The notes below the pieces were generated by a model. It did no database searches. It worked only from the letters and a program-made list of their open reading frames with translations, and was not told the origin of the DNA. Position numbers and translations under genes: made by a program. A DNA stretch of 42,723 nucleotides from contig JAEWHG010000024.1 in NCBI GenBank assembly GCA_023387935.1, forward strand, positions 1 through 42,723, in the 5' to 3' direction. Below are positions 17,653 to 26,500 of this stretch, piece after piece. Every line of letters begins with the position of its first letter. The stretch's first letter is position 1. This DNA is from Bacillota bacterium (GTDB taxonomy: Bacteria; Bacillota; Clostridia; Peptostreptococcales; Natronincolaceae).

Positions 17653-17841
17653 TTGGAGGATATTCCTAATATTGTAGGATATAAACTAGAATCAGCCTTA
17701 AGTGTATTAGACAAATATAATTATAATATTGTTCTTAAGGAAACCTTAGGTAAGAAATCTATAAAGTCTGATGAAATAAGAGTTGTAAGACAAAGGCTTA
17801 ATAATAGCAATGTGTTGCAATTAATAATAGCATATTTTTAA
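17653..17841 (+). CDS. Small PASTA-like protein, 62 residues
   Basis: A TTG-initiated ORF begins two bases after the frr stop, with a GGAGG site seven bases upstream. The sequence (PNIVGYKLESALSVLDKYNY at the N-terminus, a VVRQRL strand and a final LQLIIAYF strand) follows the pattern of one PASTA domain. It has no signal peptide and no membrane segment. PASTA domains normally sit outside the cell on PrkC-type kinases or penicillin-binding proteins, so a lone, apparently cytoplasmic unit is unusual. Its function is unknown. The position between frr and uppS suggests expression with them. Confidence 0.6.
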   Translation: MEDIPNIVGYKLESALSVLDKYNYNIVLKETLGKKSIKSDEIRVVRQRLNNSNVLQLIIAYF

Positions 17842-17842
17842 G

Positions 17843-17860
17843 CCCCCTAAATGGGGGTTT
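17843..17860 (+). terminator. Short GC hairpin between the small ORF and uppS
   Basis: CCCCC (17843-17847) and GGGGG (17853-17857) form a strong five-pair stem around TAAAT, followed by TTT. The weak U-run suggests an attenuator or a partial terminator before uppS, not a full stop. Confidence 0.5.
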
Positions 17861-17881
17861 AAAAATGATTGGAGTGAAAAA

Positions 17882-18640
17882 ATGCTTAATAATCTGTGGA
17901 ATAATTCTAATAAAAATGGGATATCTTCTAATATTAATATGGAATCCATACCTAAGCATATAGCCATTATTATGGATGGTAATGGAAGATGGGCTACAGA
18001 ACGTATGTTGCCTAGAAGCTTTGGACATAAAGCTGGTGTTGAAGCTTTAAGAGATGTAATTAAAACTGCTTCTAATATTGGGGTAAAATATTTAACTTTA
18101 TATGCTTTTTCGACGGAAAACTGGAAACGACCTGCATCTGAAGTTTCAGTATTAATGAAGCTTCTGCTTGAATATTTAAAAAAAGAAATAGCGGAGTTAC
18201 ACGACAATAATGTTCGAATACAAACCATAGGAGATATTAGTAAATTACAAAAGGAAGTTGTTGATGAAATAGAAAAAGCTACTACTAGAACAAAAAATAA
18301 TGATGGTCTTTGTGTTAATATTGCTTTGAACTATGGTGGTCGCTCGGAAATTATTAATGTTATTAAACAAATTGTTACTAAAACTGAAAATAATGAAATT
18401 GAAATTGATAAAATAGATGAAGAATTAATTGATTCCCTATTATATACTGGAGGAATACCAGATCCGGAATTATTAATTAGAACAAGTGGAGAAATTAGGC
18501 TAAGTAATTTTTTATTATGGCAATGTGCGTATTCAGAGTTTTGGTTTACTGATATATATTGGCCAGATTTTACGGGAGAACATTTACTTACAGCAATCAT
18601 AGATTACCAAAATCGTAAAAGAAGGTTCGGTGGAATATAG
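17882..18640 (+). CDS. uppS: Undecaprenyl diphosphate synthase (isoprenyl transferase)
   Basis: UppS makes the C55 lipid carrier for peptidoglycan and teichoic acid synthesis by cis-condensing isopentenyl diphosphate onto farnesyl diphosphate. The catalytic Asp32 lies in IIMDGNGRWA. Family motifs YAFSTENWKRP, NYGGRSEI and RTSGEIRLSNFLLWQ are all present. It has 252 residues, with about 20 extra N-terminal residues before the conserved core. A GGAGTG site precedes the ATG. It leads the uppS-cdsA lipid pair. Confidence 0.97.
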   Translation: MLNNLWNNSNKNGISSNINMESIPKHIAIIMDGNGRWATERMLPRSFGHKAGVEALRDVIKTASNIGVKYLTLYAFSTENWKRPASEVSVLMKLLLEYLKKEIAELHDNNVRIQTIGDISKLQKEVVDEIEKATTRTKNNDGLCVNIALNYGGRSEIINVIKQIVTKTENNEIEIDKIDEELIDSLLYTGGIPDPELLIRTSGEIRLSNFLLWQCAYSEFWFTDIYWPDFTGEHLLTAIIDYQNRKRRFGGI

Positions 18641-18650
18641 GGGTGATGAA

Positions 18651-19439
18651 ATGCTCAAAAGAATAGTTAGTGCAATTATTGGATTACCTTTTTTACTAGC
18701 ATTAATATATTTAGGAGGAATACCTTTATTTATTGGTGTTTTAGTTATATCTTTAATCGGATTAAGAGAATTTTATAATGCATGTAAAAACAAATCATTA
18801 TCACCGGTTGAAATAGTAGGATATATAGGTTCAATTTTTTTGATTTCACTTATGTATTTTGTTCAAAATTCGCTATATGTCTTTTTATTATTTTTCATTC
18901 TATTTCTTATACTTAATATAATACAATTAAAATGTGGAAAATATAATTTTATAGATATCAGTGTTACTCTATATGGCATTGTATACATTCCATTATTATT
19001 AAGTTGTATTTTACTAATTATGAATCAGCCAAATAATATTGTGATATGGTTAGTATTTATTACTGCTTGGGGCACAGATACGTTTGCATATTTCTCGGGA
19101 TACTTTTTTGGGAAAACAAAACTATGCCCAACAATTAGTCCTAAAAAAACCGTAGAAGGTGCTATTGGTGGCGTATTAGGTAGTGTGATTATATCAATAA
19201 TATTTGGGTATTTATTTTTAAAGGAGTACATAATTGCAATGATACTTATCGGTGCACTTGGAAGCATCGTTGCGCAAACTGGAGACCTAAGCGCCTCATT
19301 GATTAAGCGCTATACTGGCATTAAGGATTTTGGAAACATTATGCCTGGTCATGGTGGTGTATTAGATCGCTTCGATAGTATTCTTTTTACAGCGCCAACT
19401 ATTTATCTTATTTTGGTTTTACTAATTAACAGAGGATAG
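18651..19439 (+). CDS. cdsA: Phosphatidate cytidylyltransferase (CDP-diacylglycerol synthase)
   Basis: CdsA makes CDP-diacylglycerol from phosphatidic acid and CTP at the membrane, the branch point for phospholipids. It is a multi-span protein of 262 residues. The family signature appears near the C-terminus as KDFGNIMPGHGGVLDRFDS, and SPKKTVEGAIGG lies before it. An in-frame ATG at 18630 overlaps uppS, but the ATG at 18651 has the AGGGGTGA site and fits the usual start. It directly follows uppS. Confidence 0.96.
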   Translation: MLKRIVSAIIGLPFLLALIYLGGIPLFIGVLVISLIGLREFYNACKNKSLSPVEIVGYIGSIFLISLMYFVQNSLYVFLLFFILFLILNIIQLKCGKYNFIDISVTLYGIVYIPLLLSCILLIMNQPNNIVIWLVFITAWGTDTFAYFSGYFFGKTKLCPTISPKKTVEGAIGGVLGSVIISIIFGYLFLKEYIIAMILIGALGSIVAQTGDLSASLIKRYTGIKDFGNIMPGHGGVLDRFDSILFTAPTIYLILVLLINRG

Positions 19440-19440
19440 A

Positions 19441-19475
19441 TGAGCATGGAATCAACATGCTTATTTTATTATTAT
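19441..19475 (+). terminator. Probable terminator after cdsA
   Basis: TGAGCATG (19441-19448) pairs with CATGCTTA (19456-19463, one G-U) around a seven-base loop and is followed by a U-rich run (TTTTATTATTATT). It lies two bases after the cdsA stop codon. Confidence 0.55.
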
Positions 19476-19488
19476 TGTGAATACAACA

Positions 19489-19541
19489 AGGTTCTGGGGT
19501 ACCCATATGCAATCTTTGATTGCATTAACGGGTCAGGTTCT
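19489..19541 (+). promoter_or_regulatory. Structured leader element upstream of dxr, unidentified
   Basis: A GC-richer block contains a perfect hairpin ATGCAATC (19507-19514)/GATTGCAT (19518-19525) with a TTT loop. It is extended by ACCC (19501-19504)/GGGT (19530-19533) and CTG (19494-19496)/CAG (19534-19536), with internal bulges. The flanks carry a direct repeat AGGTTCT (19489-19495 and 19535-19541). I do not recognise a known riboswitch class. No U-run follows, so it is not a clear terminator. Confidence 0.5.
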
Positions 19542-19568
19542 TATTAATTAATTGTAAGAGGTGATACT

Positions 19569-20714
19569 TTGAAATGCATTAGTATATTGGGATCAACTGG
19601 CTCAATTGGTACCCAAACATTAGATGTTATTAAAAATCATAGTGATAGATTTAAGGTTGTTGGATTATCAGCACTTAAAAATATCGATGAAATTGAAAAA
19701 CAGATCTATGAATTTAATCCCGAAATTGTGGCTATTTTTAATAAAGAAAAAGCAGATATTTTATCTAATCGAATAGGTAAGAAGGTTAAAATTGTTTCTG
19801 GTATTGAGGGGCTAATTGAAGTAGCAACTTTGAATTCAGCTGATATCGTTGTAACATCTGTAGTGGGAAGTATCGGATTAATTCCTACTATAGAAGCTAT
19901 TCGATGCAGTAAGACCATAGCATTAGCTAATAAGGAGACTTTAGTTGTTGCAGGAGAATTAGTTATGAAGGAAGCTGAAAAACACGGGGCTAGAATTATT
20001 CCTGTGGATAGCGAACATTCTGCTATTTTTCAATGTTTACAGGGGCAGGATGTAAAAAATATATCTAAAATTATTTTAACTGCCTCAGGAGGTGCTTTTA
20101 GGAACTGGAGCAAAAAAGATATGGAAAATGCTGAGGCTAAAGATGCTCTTAAACATCCAACTTGGAATATGGGTAGCAAGGTTACAATTGATTCGGCAAC
20201 CTTAATGAATAAGGGATTAGAGGTAATGGAAGCCAAATGGTTATTTAATATGGAACTGGATAAAATAGATGTTGTAGTTCATCCACAAAGTATTATTCAT
20301 TCAATGGTAGAATATAAGGATTACTCTATCATTAGTCAAATGGGAATGCCTGATATGAGAGCGCCAATTCAATATGCCCTATCCTATCCAGAACGAATAA
20401 GTAGTAATGTCGAAAAACTAGATTTTAAAAAAATATCTGAACTAACTTTTACTAATCCAGATATGGATAGATTTCCTTGTCTATCTTTAGCTTACAAGGC
20501 ATTAGAAATTGGAAAAACAATGCCCTGTGTATTAAATGGTGCAAATGAAGTTTTAGTTGAATACTTTCTAAAAGATAAAATTAAATTCTACGATATACCT
20601 AAATTTATAGAAATGGCAATGTCCTCACATAGACCATTCAAATACGAAACTATAGATGAAATATTGGAAGTAGATAAATGGGTTAGAGAATGGATTAAAG
20701 ATCAACTAAAATAG
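19569..20714 (+). CDS. dxr: 1-deoxy-D-xylulose 5-phosphate reductoisomerase
   Basis: Dxr converts DXP to MEP with NADPH, the committed step of the MEP isoprenoid pathway. The 381-residue protein has the NADPH-binding ILGSTGSIGTQTLDVI, the metal- and substrate-binding VDSEHSAIFQCL, and the conserved SGGAFRNW and HPTWNMGSKVTIDSATLMNKG region (His, Trp, Lys). The start is TTG at 19569 with an AGAGGTGA site. ispG of the same pathway lies two genes downstream, with rseP between. Confidence 0.97.
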   Translation: MKCISILGSTGSIGTQTLDVIKNHSDRFKVVGLSALKNIDEIEKQIYEFNPEIVAIFNKEKADILSNRIGKKVKIVSGIEGLIEVATLNSADIVVTSVVGSIGLIPTIEAIRCSKTIALANKETLVVAGELVMKEAEKHGARIIPVDSEHSAIFQCLQGQDVKNISKIILTASGGAFRNWSKKDMENAEAKDALKHPTWNMGSKVTIDSATLMNKGLEVMEAKWLFNMELDKIDVVVHPQSIIHSMVEYKDYSIISQMGMPDMRAPIQYALSYPERISSNVEKLDFKKISELTFTNPDMDRFPCLSLAYKALEIGKTMPCVLNGANEVLVEYFLKDKIKFYDIPKFIEMAMSSHRPFKYETIDEILEVDKWVREWIKDQLK

Positions 20715-20726
20715 GAAGGTGAATAT

Positions 20727-21731
20727 ATGACGACTGCTATAGTAGCGATTATTGTTTTTAGTATGCTAGTTTTTATTCATGAATTAGGACATTTTACGGT
20801 TGCGAAAATGGTTGGAATAAAAGTACATGAATTTGCTATAGGAATGGGACCTAGATTAGTTCATACAAAAAAAGGTGAAACTGAATATTCTATTAGGGCA
20901 TTACCTCTTGGAGGATATGTTAAAATGGAGGGTGAAGATGAGAAATCTGATGATGAGAGAAGTTTCAACAAAAAACCTGCTCTAGCACGGATCGCTGTTA
21001 TTTTTGCCGGTCCATTTATGAATTTTGTACTGGCGGTAGCTTTGTTTATTATTATTTTTTATTCTATAGGTACGCCCTCCACAACAGTGATGGAAGTTAT
21101 GGATGAATCTCCAGCTCAAACAGCTGGAATAGAAGCAGGAGATAAGATTTATTCTATTAATGGTACTATTGTTAAGAGTTGGAATAACATCACAGATGTT
21201 ATTGGTAGCTCAAAGGAAGAATCTTTGGAAATTACTATAGTAAGAAATGAAGAAAAAATTGAGAAAATAGTGACGCCTGAACTGGATCAGGATACGAATA
21301 GAATGTTAATTGGTATTTCACCTGCTATGAAAAAATCTTTATCTGCAGCAATTGAAAATAGTTTCTCGGCAATCGGTAGTATTACAAGGGATATTCTAGG
21401 GTTTTTAAAAGGCTTAGTTACCAGAAGTGCTAATACTGGAGAGGTTATGGGACCAGTAGGTATTATAAACTTAGTTGGTGAGGTTTCAAGATCTGGATTG
21501 TTGGATGTACTAAATTTAACTGCTGTTTTAAGTGTAAATTTAGGCTTAATGAATTTACTACCAATACCTGCCTTAGATGGAAGCAGAATTTTATTTTTAC
21601 TAGCTGAAGTATTAAGAGGAAAGCCTGTAGATCAAGATAAAGAAGGCATGATACATTTCATAGGTTTTGGGATTCTTATGACTCTAATGTTATTTATTAC
21701 CTACAAAGATATTTTAAAGTTGCTTAGTTAA
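20727..21731 (+). CDS. rseP: Site-2 intramembrane zinc metalloprotease RseP (RasP)
   Basis: RseP/RasP cleaves membrane-embedded anti-sigma factors and signal peptides. The zinc site HELGH (His18, Glu19, His22) lies in the first membrane helix, and the third ligand region NLLPIPALDGSRI near the C-terminus carries the Asp-Gly motif. A single PDZ domain (about residues 115-195, with SPAQTAGIEAGDKI) sits between membrane parts. It has 334 residues, slightly shorter than B. subtilis RasP. It follows dxr by 12 bases with an AGGAAGGTG site. Confidence 0.96.
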   Translation: MTTAIVAIIVFSMLVFIHELGHFTVAKMVGIKVHEFAIGMGPRLVHTKKGETEYSIRALPLGGYVKMEGEDEKSDDERSFNKKPALARIAVIFAGPFMNFVLAVALFIIIFYSIGTPSTTVMEVMDESPAQTAGIEAGDKIYSINGTIVKSWNNITDVIGSSKEESLEITIVRNEEKIEKIVTPELDQDTNRMLIGISPAMKKSLSAAIENSFSAIGSITRDILGFLKGLVTRSANTGEVMGPVGIINLVGEVSRSGLLDVLNLTAVLSVNLGLMNLLPIPALDGSRILFLLAEVLRGKPVDQDKEGMIHFIGFGILMTLMLFITYKDILKLLS

Positions 21732-21830
21732 TATAAATAAAATATGATGTTAAGAATCTACTGATAATAATTATTTTGGGTTCCTAACTATTTCCAAATG
21801 AAAATATGAATAAATATAGAAGGTGAACAA

Positions 21831-22877
21831 ATGAGAAGAGAAACAAAGGTTGTTAAATGTGGAAATGTATATGTGGGAGGAAATAATCCAATTTCAGTTC
21901 AGTCCATGACTACAACTGATCCTAGAGACATTATTAATACGGTAAATCAAATAAATAGATTAGAAGAAGCAGGTTGTGATATTGTTAGAATTGCTGTACC
22001 TAGCATGGAAGCTGCTAAATCTATAAGTAAAATTAAAAATCAAACCAATATACCAATTGTTGCTGATATACATTTTGATTATAGATTAGCCTTAGAGGCT
22101 GTTAGACAAGGTATAGACGGTCTAAGGCTAAATCCTGGCAATATTGGTGATTCTAAAAGGGTTCGGGAGGTAGTTGCAGCTGTTAAAGAAAGACAGATAC
22201 CTATTAGAATTGGTGTTAATGCTGGTTCATTAGAAAAAAGTATATTAGAGAAATATGGACATCCTACTGCTGAGGGTATGGTTGAAAGTGCATTAGGTCA
22301 TATATCTATTTTAGAGGATATGGATTTTACTGATATTGTTGTATCTTTAAAAGCGAGCAATGTTCAGTTAACTGTAGATGCATATAAGTTAATGTCTGAG
22401 AAGGTTAATTACCCTCTTCATTTGGGAATTACGGAGGCAGGTACAGTATGGGCTGGTACGATTAAGTCAGCTGCTGGCATTGGTTCCTTATTGTTAATGG
22501 GCATTGGTGATACAATTAGGGTATCATTAACTGGTGATCCAGTAGAGGAAATTAAAGTTGGAAGACAGCTTCTAAAGTCTCTAGGAATAATTCAAAATGA
22601 AATAACAATTATATCCTGCCCTACTTGTGGAAGGTGTAAGATAGATTTAATAAATGTAGCCAACCAAGTCGAAGATAAGCTAGGAAAGCTAAAGAAGCCT
22701 ATTAAAATAGCTGTAATGGGATGCGCCGTTAATGGGCCGGGAGAAGCTAGGGATGCGGATATCGGTATAGCTGGAGGAGATGGCGCTGCCCTTTTATTTA
22801 AAAAAGGAGAGATCATTAGAAAAATAAGAGAAGATGAGATCGTATCTACTTTAATAGAAGAAATTGAAAAAATGTAG
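21831..22877 (+). CDS. ispG: 4-hydroxy-3-methylbut-2-enyl diphosphate synthase (IspG/GcpE)
   Basis: IspG reductively converts MEcPP to HMBPP using a [4Fe-4S] cluster, the penultimate MEP pathway step. The N-terminal TIM barrel has VQSMTTTDPRD and the C-terminal cluster domain has CPTCGRC and MGCAVNGPGEARDADIGIAGG, giving three Cys ligands plus the conserved Glu. It has 348 residues. It starts after a 99-base gap with a GAAGGTG site. The gap holds an imperfect inverted repeat but no strong promoter. Placement beside dxr links two steps of the pathway. Confidence 0.97.
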   Translation: MRRETKVVKCGNVYVGGNNPISVQSMTTTDPRDIINTVNQINRLEEAGCDIVRIAVPSMEAAKSISKIKNQTNIPIVADIHFDYRLALEAVRQGIDGLRLNPGNIGDSKRVREVVAAVKERQIPIRIGVNAGSLEKSILEKYGHPTAEGMVESALGHISILEDMDFTDIVVSLKASNVQLTVDAYKLMSEKVNYPLHLGITEAGTVWAGTIKSAAGIGSLLLMGIGDTIRVSLTGDPVEEIKVGRQLLKSLGIIQNEITIISCPTCGRCKIDLINVANQVEDKLGKLKKPIKIAVMGCAVNGPGEARDADIGIAGGDGAALLFKKGEIIRKIREDEIVSTLIEEIEKM

Positions 22878-22890
22878 TAGGAGGAACACT

Positions 22891-23523
22891 ATGAAAGTTA
22901 CTGCAATAGTACCTGCTTACAATGAAGAAAGTAGAATTGAAAAAGTGATTATACCTGCTTTGAAAACAGATATGTTATCAAATATAATTGTAGTAGATGA
23001 TGGTTCTGAGGATTTAACATCTAAAGTTGTATCAAAGTACGATGTTGATTTAATAAAACTATCTAAAAACATAGGGAAAACTGGAGCAGTTAAGGAAGGT
23101 ATAAGATATTGCAAAGAACACAGCGATATTATTGTCCTTTTAGATGCAGATTTAATAGGGTTAACACCTAGTCATATTAAGGAGCTAATTTTACCTGTAG
23201 TAGAAGAGGATATAGATATGACAATAGGCATTTTTAAATCTGGAAGATATATCACAGACTTAGCTCAGACTATTGCTCCTAACTTATCTGGACAAAGGGC
23301 AATTAAGACATCTATTGCTAATGAAATTCTGGATTTAGAAATTTCAGGTTATGCTATAGAAGTAGCCCTTTCTAAATTAACAAAAGATAATAATTTGAAA
23401 GTCAAAAATGTCATTTGGAGGAATGTATCACATAGGACAAAAGAAGAAAAAATAGGGTTGGCTAAAGGAGTAATTTGGCGAATAAAAATGTACAAAGACA
23501 TAATTAAATATTGGATGCATTAA
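22891..23523 (+). CDS. Family 2 glycosyltransferase, soluble
   Basis: The 210-residue protein has a GT-A nucleotide-sugar-binding fold: VPAYNEESRIEKVI at the N-terminus, VVDDGSEDLT, the acidic metal motif LLDADLIGLT at about residue 79-88, and a short C-terminal region. It has no membrane segments. The donor and acceptor sugars cannot be told from sequence. B. subtilis has proS between rasP and polC; here ispG and this gene fill that gap. It overlaps no neighbour and starts 13 bases after ispG with a strong GGAGG site, so it is likely co-transcribed. Confidence 0.85.
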   Translation: MKVTAIVPAYNEESRIEKVIIPALKTDMLSNIIVVDDGSEDLTSKVVSKYDVDLIKLSKNIGKTGAVKEGIRYCKEHSDIIVLLDADLIGLTPSHIKELILPVVEEDIDMTIGIFKSGRYITDLAQTIAPNLSGQRAIKTSIANEILDLEISGYAIEVALSKLTKDNNLKVKNVIWRNVSHRTKEEKIGLAKGVIWRIKMYKDIIKYWMH

Positions 23524-23542
23524 TAAAAAAGGGGGAGATTAC

Positions 23543-26500
23543 ATGGCTCCTTTGGGAAGTCTTAACTTTAATTATTTTTTAAATTGTTTTGGAATAACGG
23601 GGAATTCATCATATGAATCCTGTTTAATAGAAAAAGTACAGTATATGAAAAAAAGCAAAAGAATAGTAATATCCTTAATTGCTAAAAAGATATTAGATCA
23701 TGAAAAGGTGGAAAGTTCTTTAAATGAGCTAAGAAAAATGATCCGACTGAACTTGGATTCTAAAATTGATACTTGTTTTGTTTACGATATAGAATACACC
23801 TCTTTAGAAGAGTTAATTAATATGAATTGGAATAACATATTGTATATACTACAAAAGAACATACCATCTTTTAATTCAATAGAAGGTATCGTTAAAAAAG
23901 AAATTAAAGATTCTACATTAAGATTATTTTTAAGTTCTGACATCATATATAATAAAATGATGGAAAGGAAAGTAGATATACAAATAGCGAATTATTTTTC
24001 AAAGCAGTTTAGAACATCTATTAAATGTCATATAGATATAGATAAGAGTAGCGGGTTTGTTCTTGAAGAATATGAACAACAGAAGGAAAATGAAAATTTA
24101 GTTTTCGTTAATCAAATAAAAAATCAAAATCCTAAGGAGCATAGTACTGCACAACGTACACAATTAGCTAAGGAAAAAACAAGTGAATCTAGAACATCCA
24201 CATCAGGTTCTGCTCTATTAGGTAAGAATTTTTCTGGCGAAATCAGCAAATTAATTGATATTAGAAGTGATTCTGGACGGGTTATAGTAGAAGGAGAAAT
24301 ATTTAGTGTAGAAATAAAAGAGCTTAATGGTGGCAAAAAGCTTGCCATAATAAACATTACTGATTATACAAACTCAATAACTGTAAAGGTTTTCGAAAGA
24401 AAGAATCAAAATTCTTCACTAGAAGAACTATTTTCTAAGGGGCAATTAGTTAGGATTCGTGGAGATGTTGTATACGATAAATTTATTAGAGAAAATATTA
24501 TTATGCTAACAGATGCAATAGAAATAGAAAAGGTAGAAAAAAAAGACTTATATGAAAATAAAAGAGTTGAATTGCATCTACATACACAAATGTCTGCTAT
24601 GGATGGCACCTCAAGTATTACGAATATGATTAAAAAAGCGGCTAAGTGGGGACATAAAGCCATCGCTGTAACTGATCATGGCGTTGTACAGGCTTTTCCT
24701 GAAGCTATGGATGCAGGTAAAAAGTTTGGTATTAAAGTAATATATGGAATGGAAGGATATTTAGTAGATGATGAGGTAAACCTAATAGATGGAGATACGA
24801 GCTACTCTTTAGATGACGAATTTATTGTTTTTGATATTGAAACTACTGGTTTATCTAGTAAAAATGATGAAATTACAGAGATCGGAGCTATTAAAATAAA
24901 GGGTGGTAAAGCTATTGATAGTTTTTCTGCTCTAGTGAATCCTGGAAAACATATTCCAGAAAAGATAGTAGAACTAACTGGAATATCAGATAATATGGTT
25001 AAGGATAAGCCAACAATAGAGGAAGTGCTGCCAGAGTTTTTAAATTTTATTGGGGACAGTCCAGTAGTTGCACATAATGCGGATTTCGACACTGGATTTA
25101 TTAGGGATAAGGCTAATAGATATAATATGAATTTTGGGAACATAGCTGTAGATACTCTAAAGCTGGCACGTGTTCTGTTGCCAAACTTAAAAAGACACCG
25201 CTTGAACATTATTGCTAAAGAATTAAATATATCTTTAGAAAATCATCATAGAGCGGTAGACGATGCTAAGGCAACCGCTGATATTTTTATTAAATTTGTT
25301 GAAATGATGAAGGAAAGAGGCATAACAACATTAAAAGATATAAATTCCAATTTAAGTACGAAAATTGATTATAAAACATTAAAAACGCATCATATTATTA
25401 TTTTAGCTAAAAATTATAAAGGTTTAGAGAATCTTTATAACATAGTTTCTGAATCCCATTTAAATTATTTCTATAAAAAACCTAGAATACCCAAAAGCTT
25501 ATTAAATAAATTTAGGGAAGGGCTTATTTTAGGTACGGCATGTGAAGCCGGAGAGCTTTTTCAAAGCATACTTTCCAACAAATCTCAGGATTATATTGAA
25601 AGAATTGCTAAGTATTATGATTATTTAGAAATACAGCCCATAGGCAATAATAAATTCTTAATTAATAAAGGTCTTGCTAAGGATGAAGAGGATTTAAGAG
25701 AATTAAATCGAAGGATAGTAGAATTAGGTGAAAAATTAAATTTACCTATAGTAGCCACAGGTGATGTACATTTTCTTGATGTTAAAGATAGTGTCTTTAG
25801 AAAGATTCTTATGGCGGGACAAGGATTTAGTGATTCTGAAGATCAAGCTCCTCTTTACTTAAAAACAACGGATGAAATGATAGAAGAATTTTCTTACTTA
25901 GGAAGGGAAAAGGCAGAGGATGTTGTTATAAATTATCCTAATAAAATCTGTGATGAAATTGAACATATACTGCCAATTCCTGAAGGTACATTCCCGCCAG
26001 AAATCGAGGGGTCTGAGGAAGAATTGCGAAGAATGTGTTATGAAAAAGCTACGCGAATATACGGTGAAGATATACCAACTTTAGTGAAAAATAGATTAGA
26101 CAAGGAGCTTAACTCTATAATTAATAATGGATATGCTGTAATGTATATTATTGCACATAAACTAGTTGCAAAATCTTTAAGTGATGGATACTTAGTAGGT
26201 TCTAGAGGATCTGTTGGTTCATCATTTGCAGCTACTATGAGTGATATAACGGATGTAAACCCTCTTCCACCACATTATGTATGTCCTAAATGTAAGTACT
26301 CTGACTTTATATTAGATGGTTCTATTGGATCTGGTGCAGATTTACCTGATAAGGATTGCCCAAAATGTGGAGAAGTATTGACTAAGGATGGGCACGATAT
26401 ACCATTTGAAGTTTTTCTTGGTTTTGAAGGTGATAAGGAGCCAGATATAGATTTAAACTTTGCAGGAGAATATCAAAGTGAAGCTCATAAGTACACAGAA

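Noticed and set aside
17798..18228. Minus-strand frames overlapping uppS
   Set aside because: Sequence is complementary to conserved UppS motifs and shows no recognisable domain.
24124..25209. Three long minus-strand open frames inside polC
   Set aside because: They lie opposite conserved PolC OB-fold, PHP and exonuclease coding sequence. They have no ribosome sites or recognisable products, so they are shadows.
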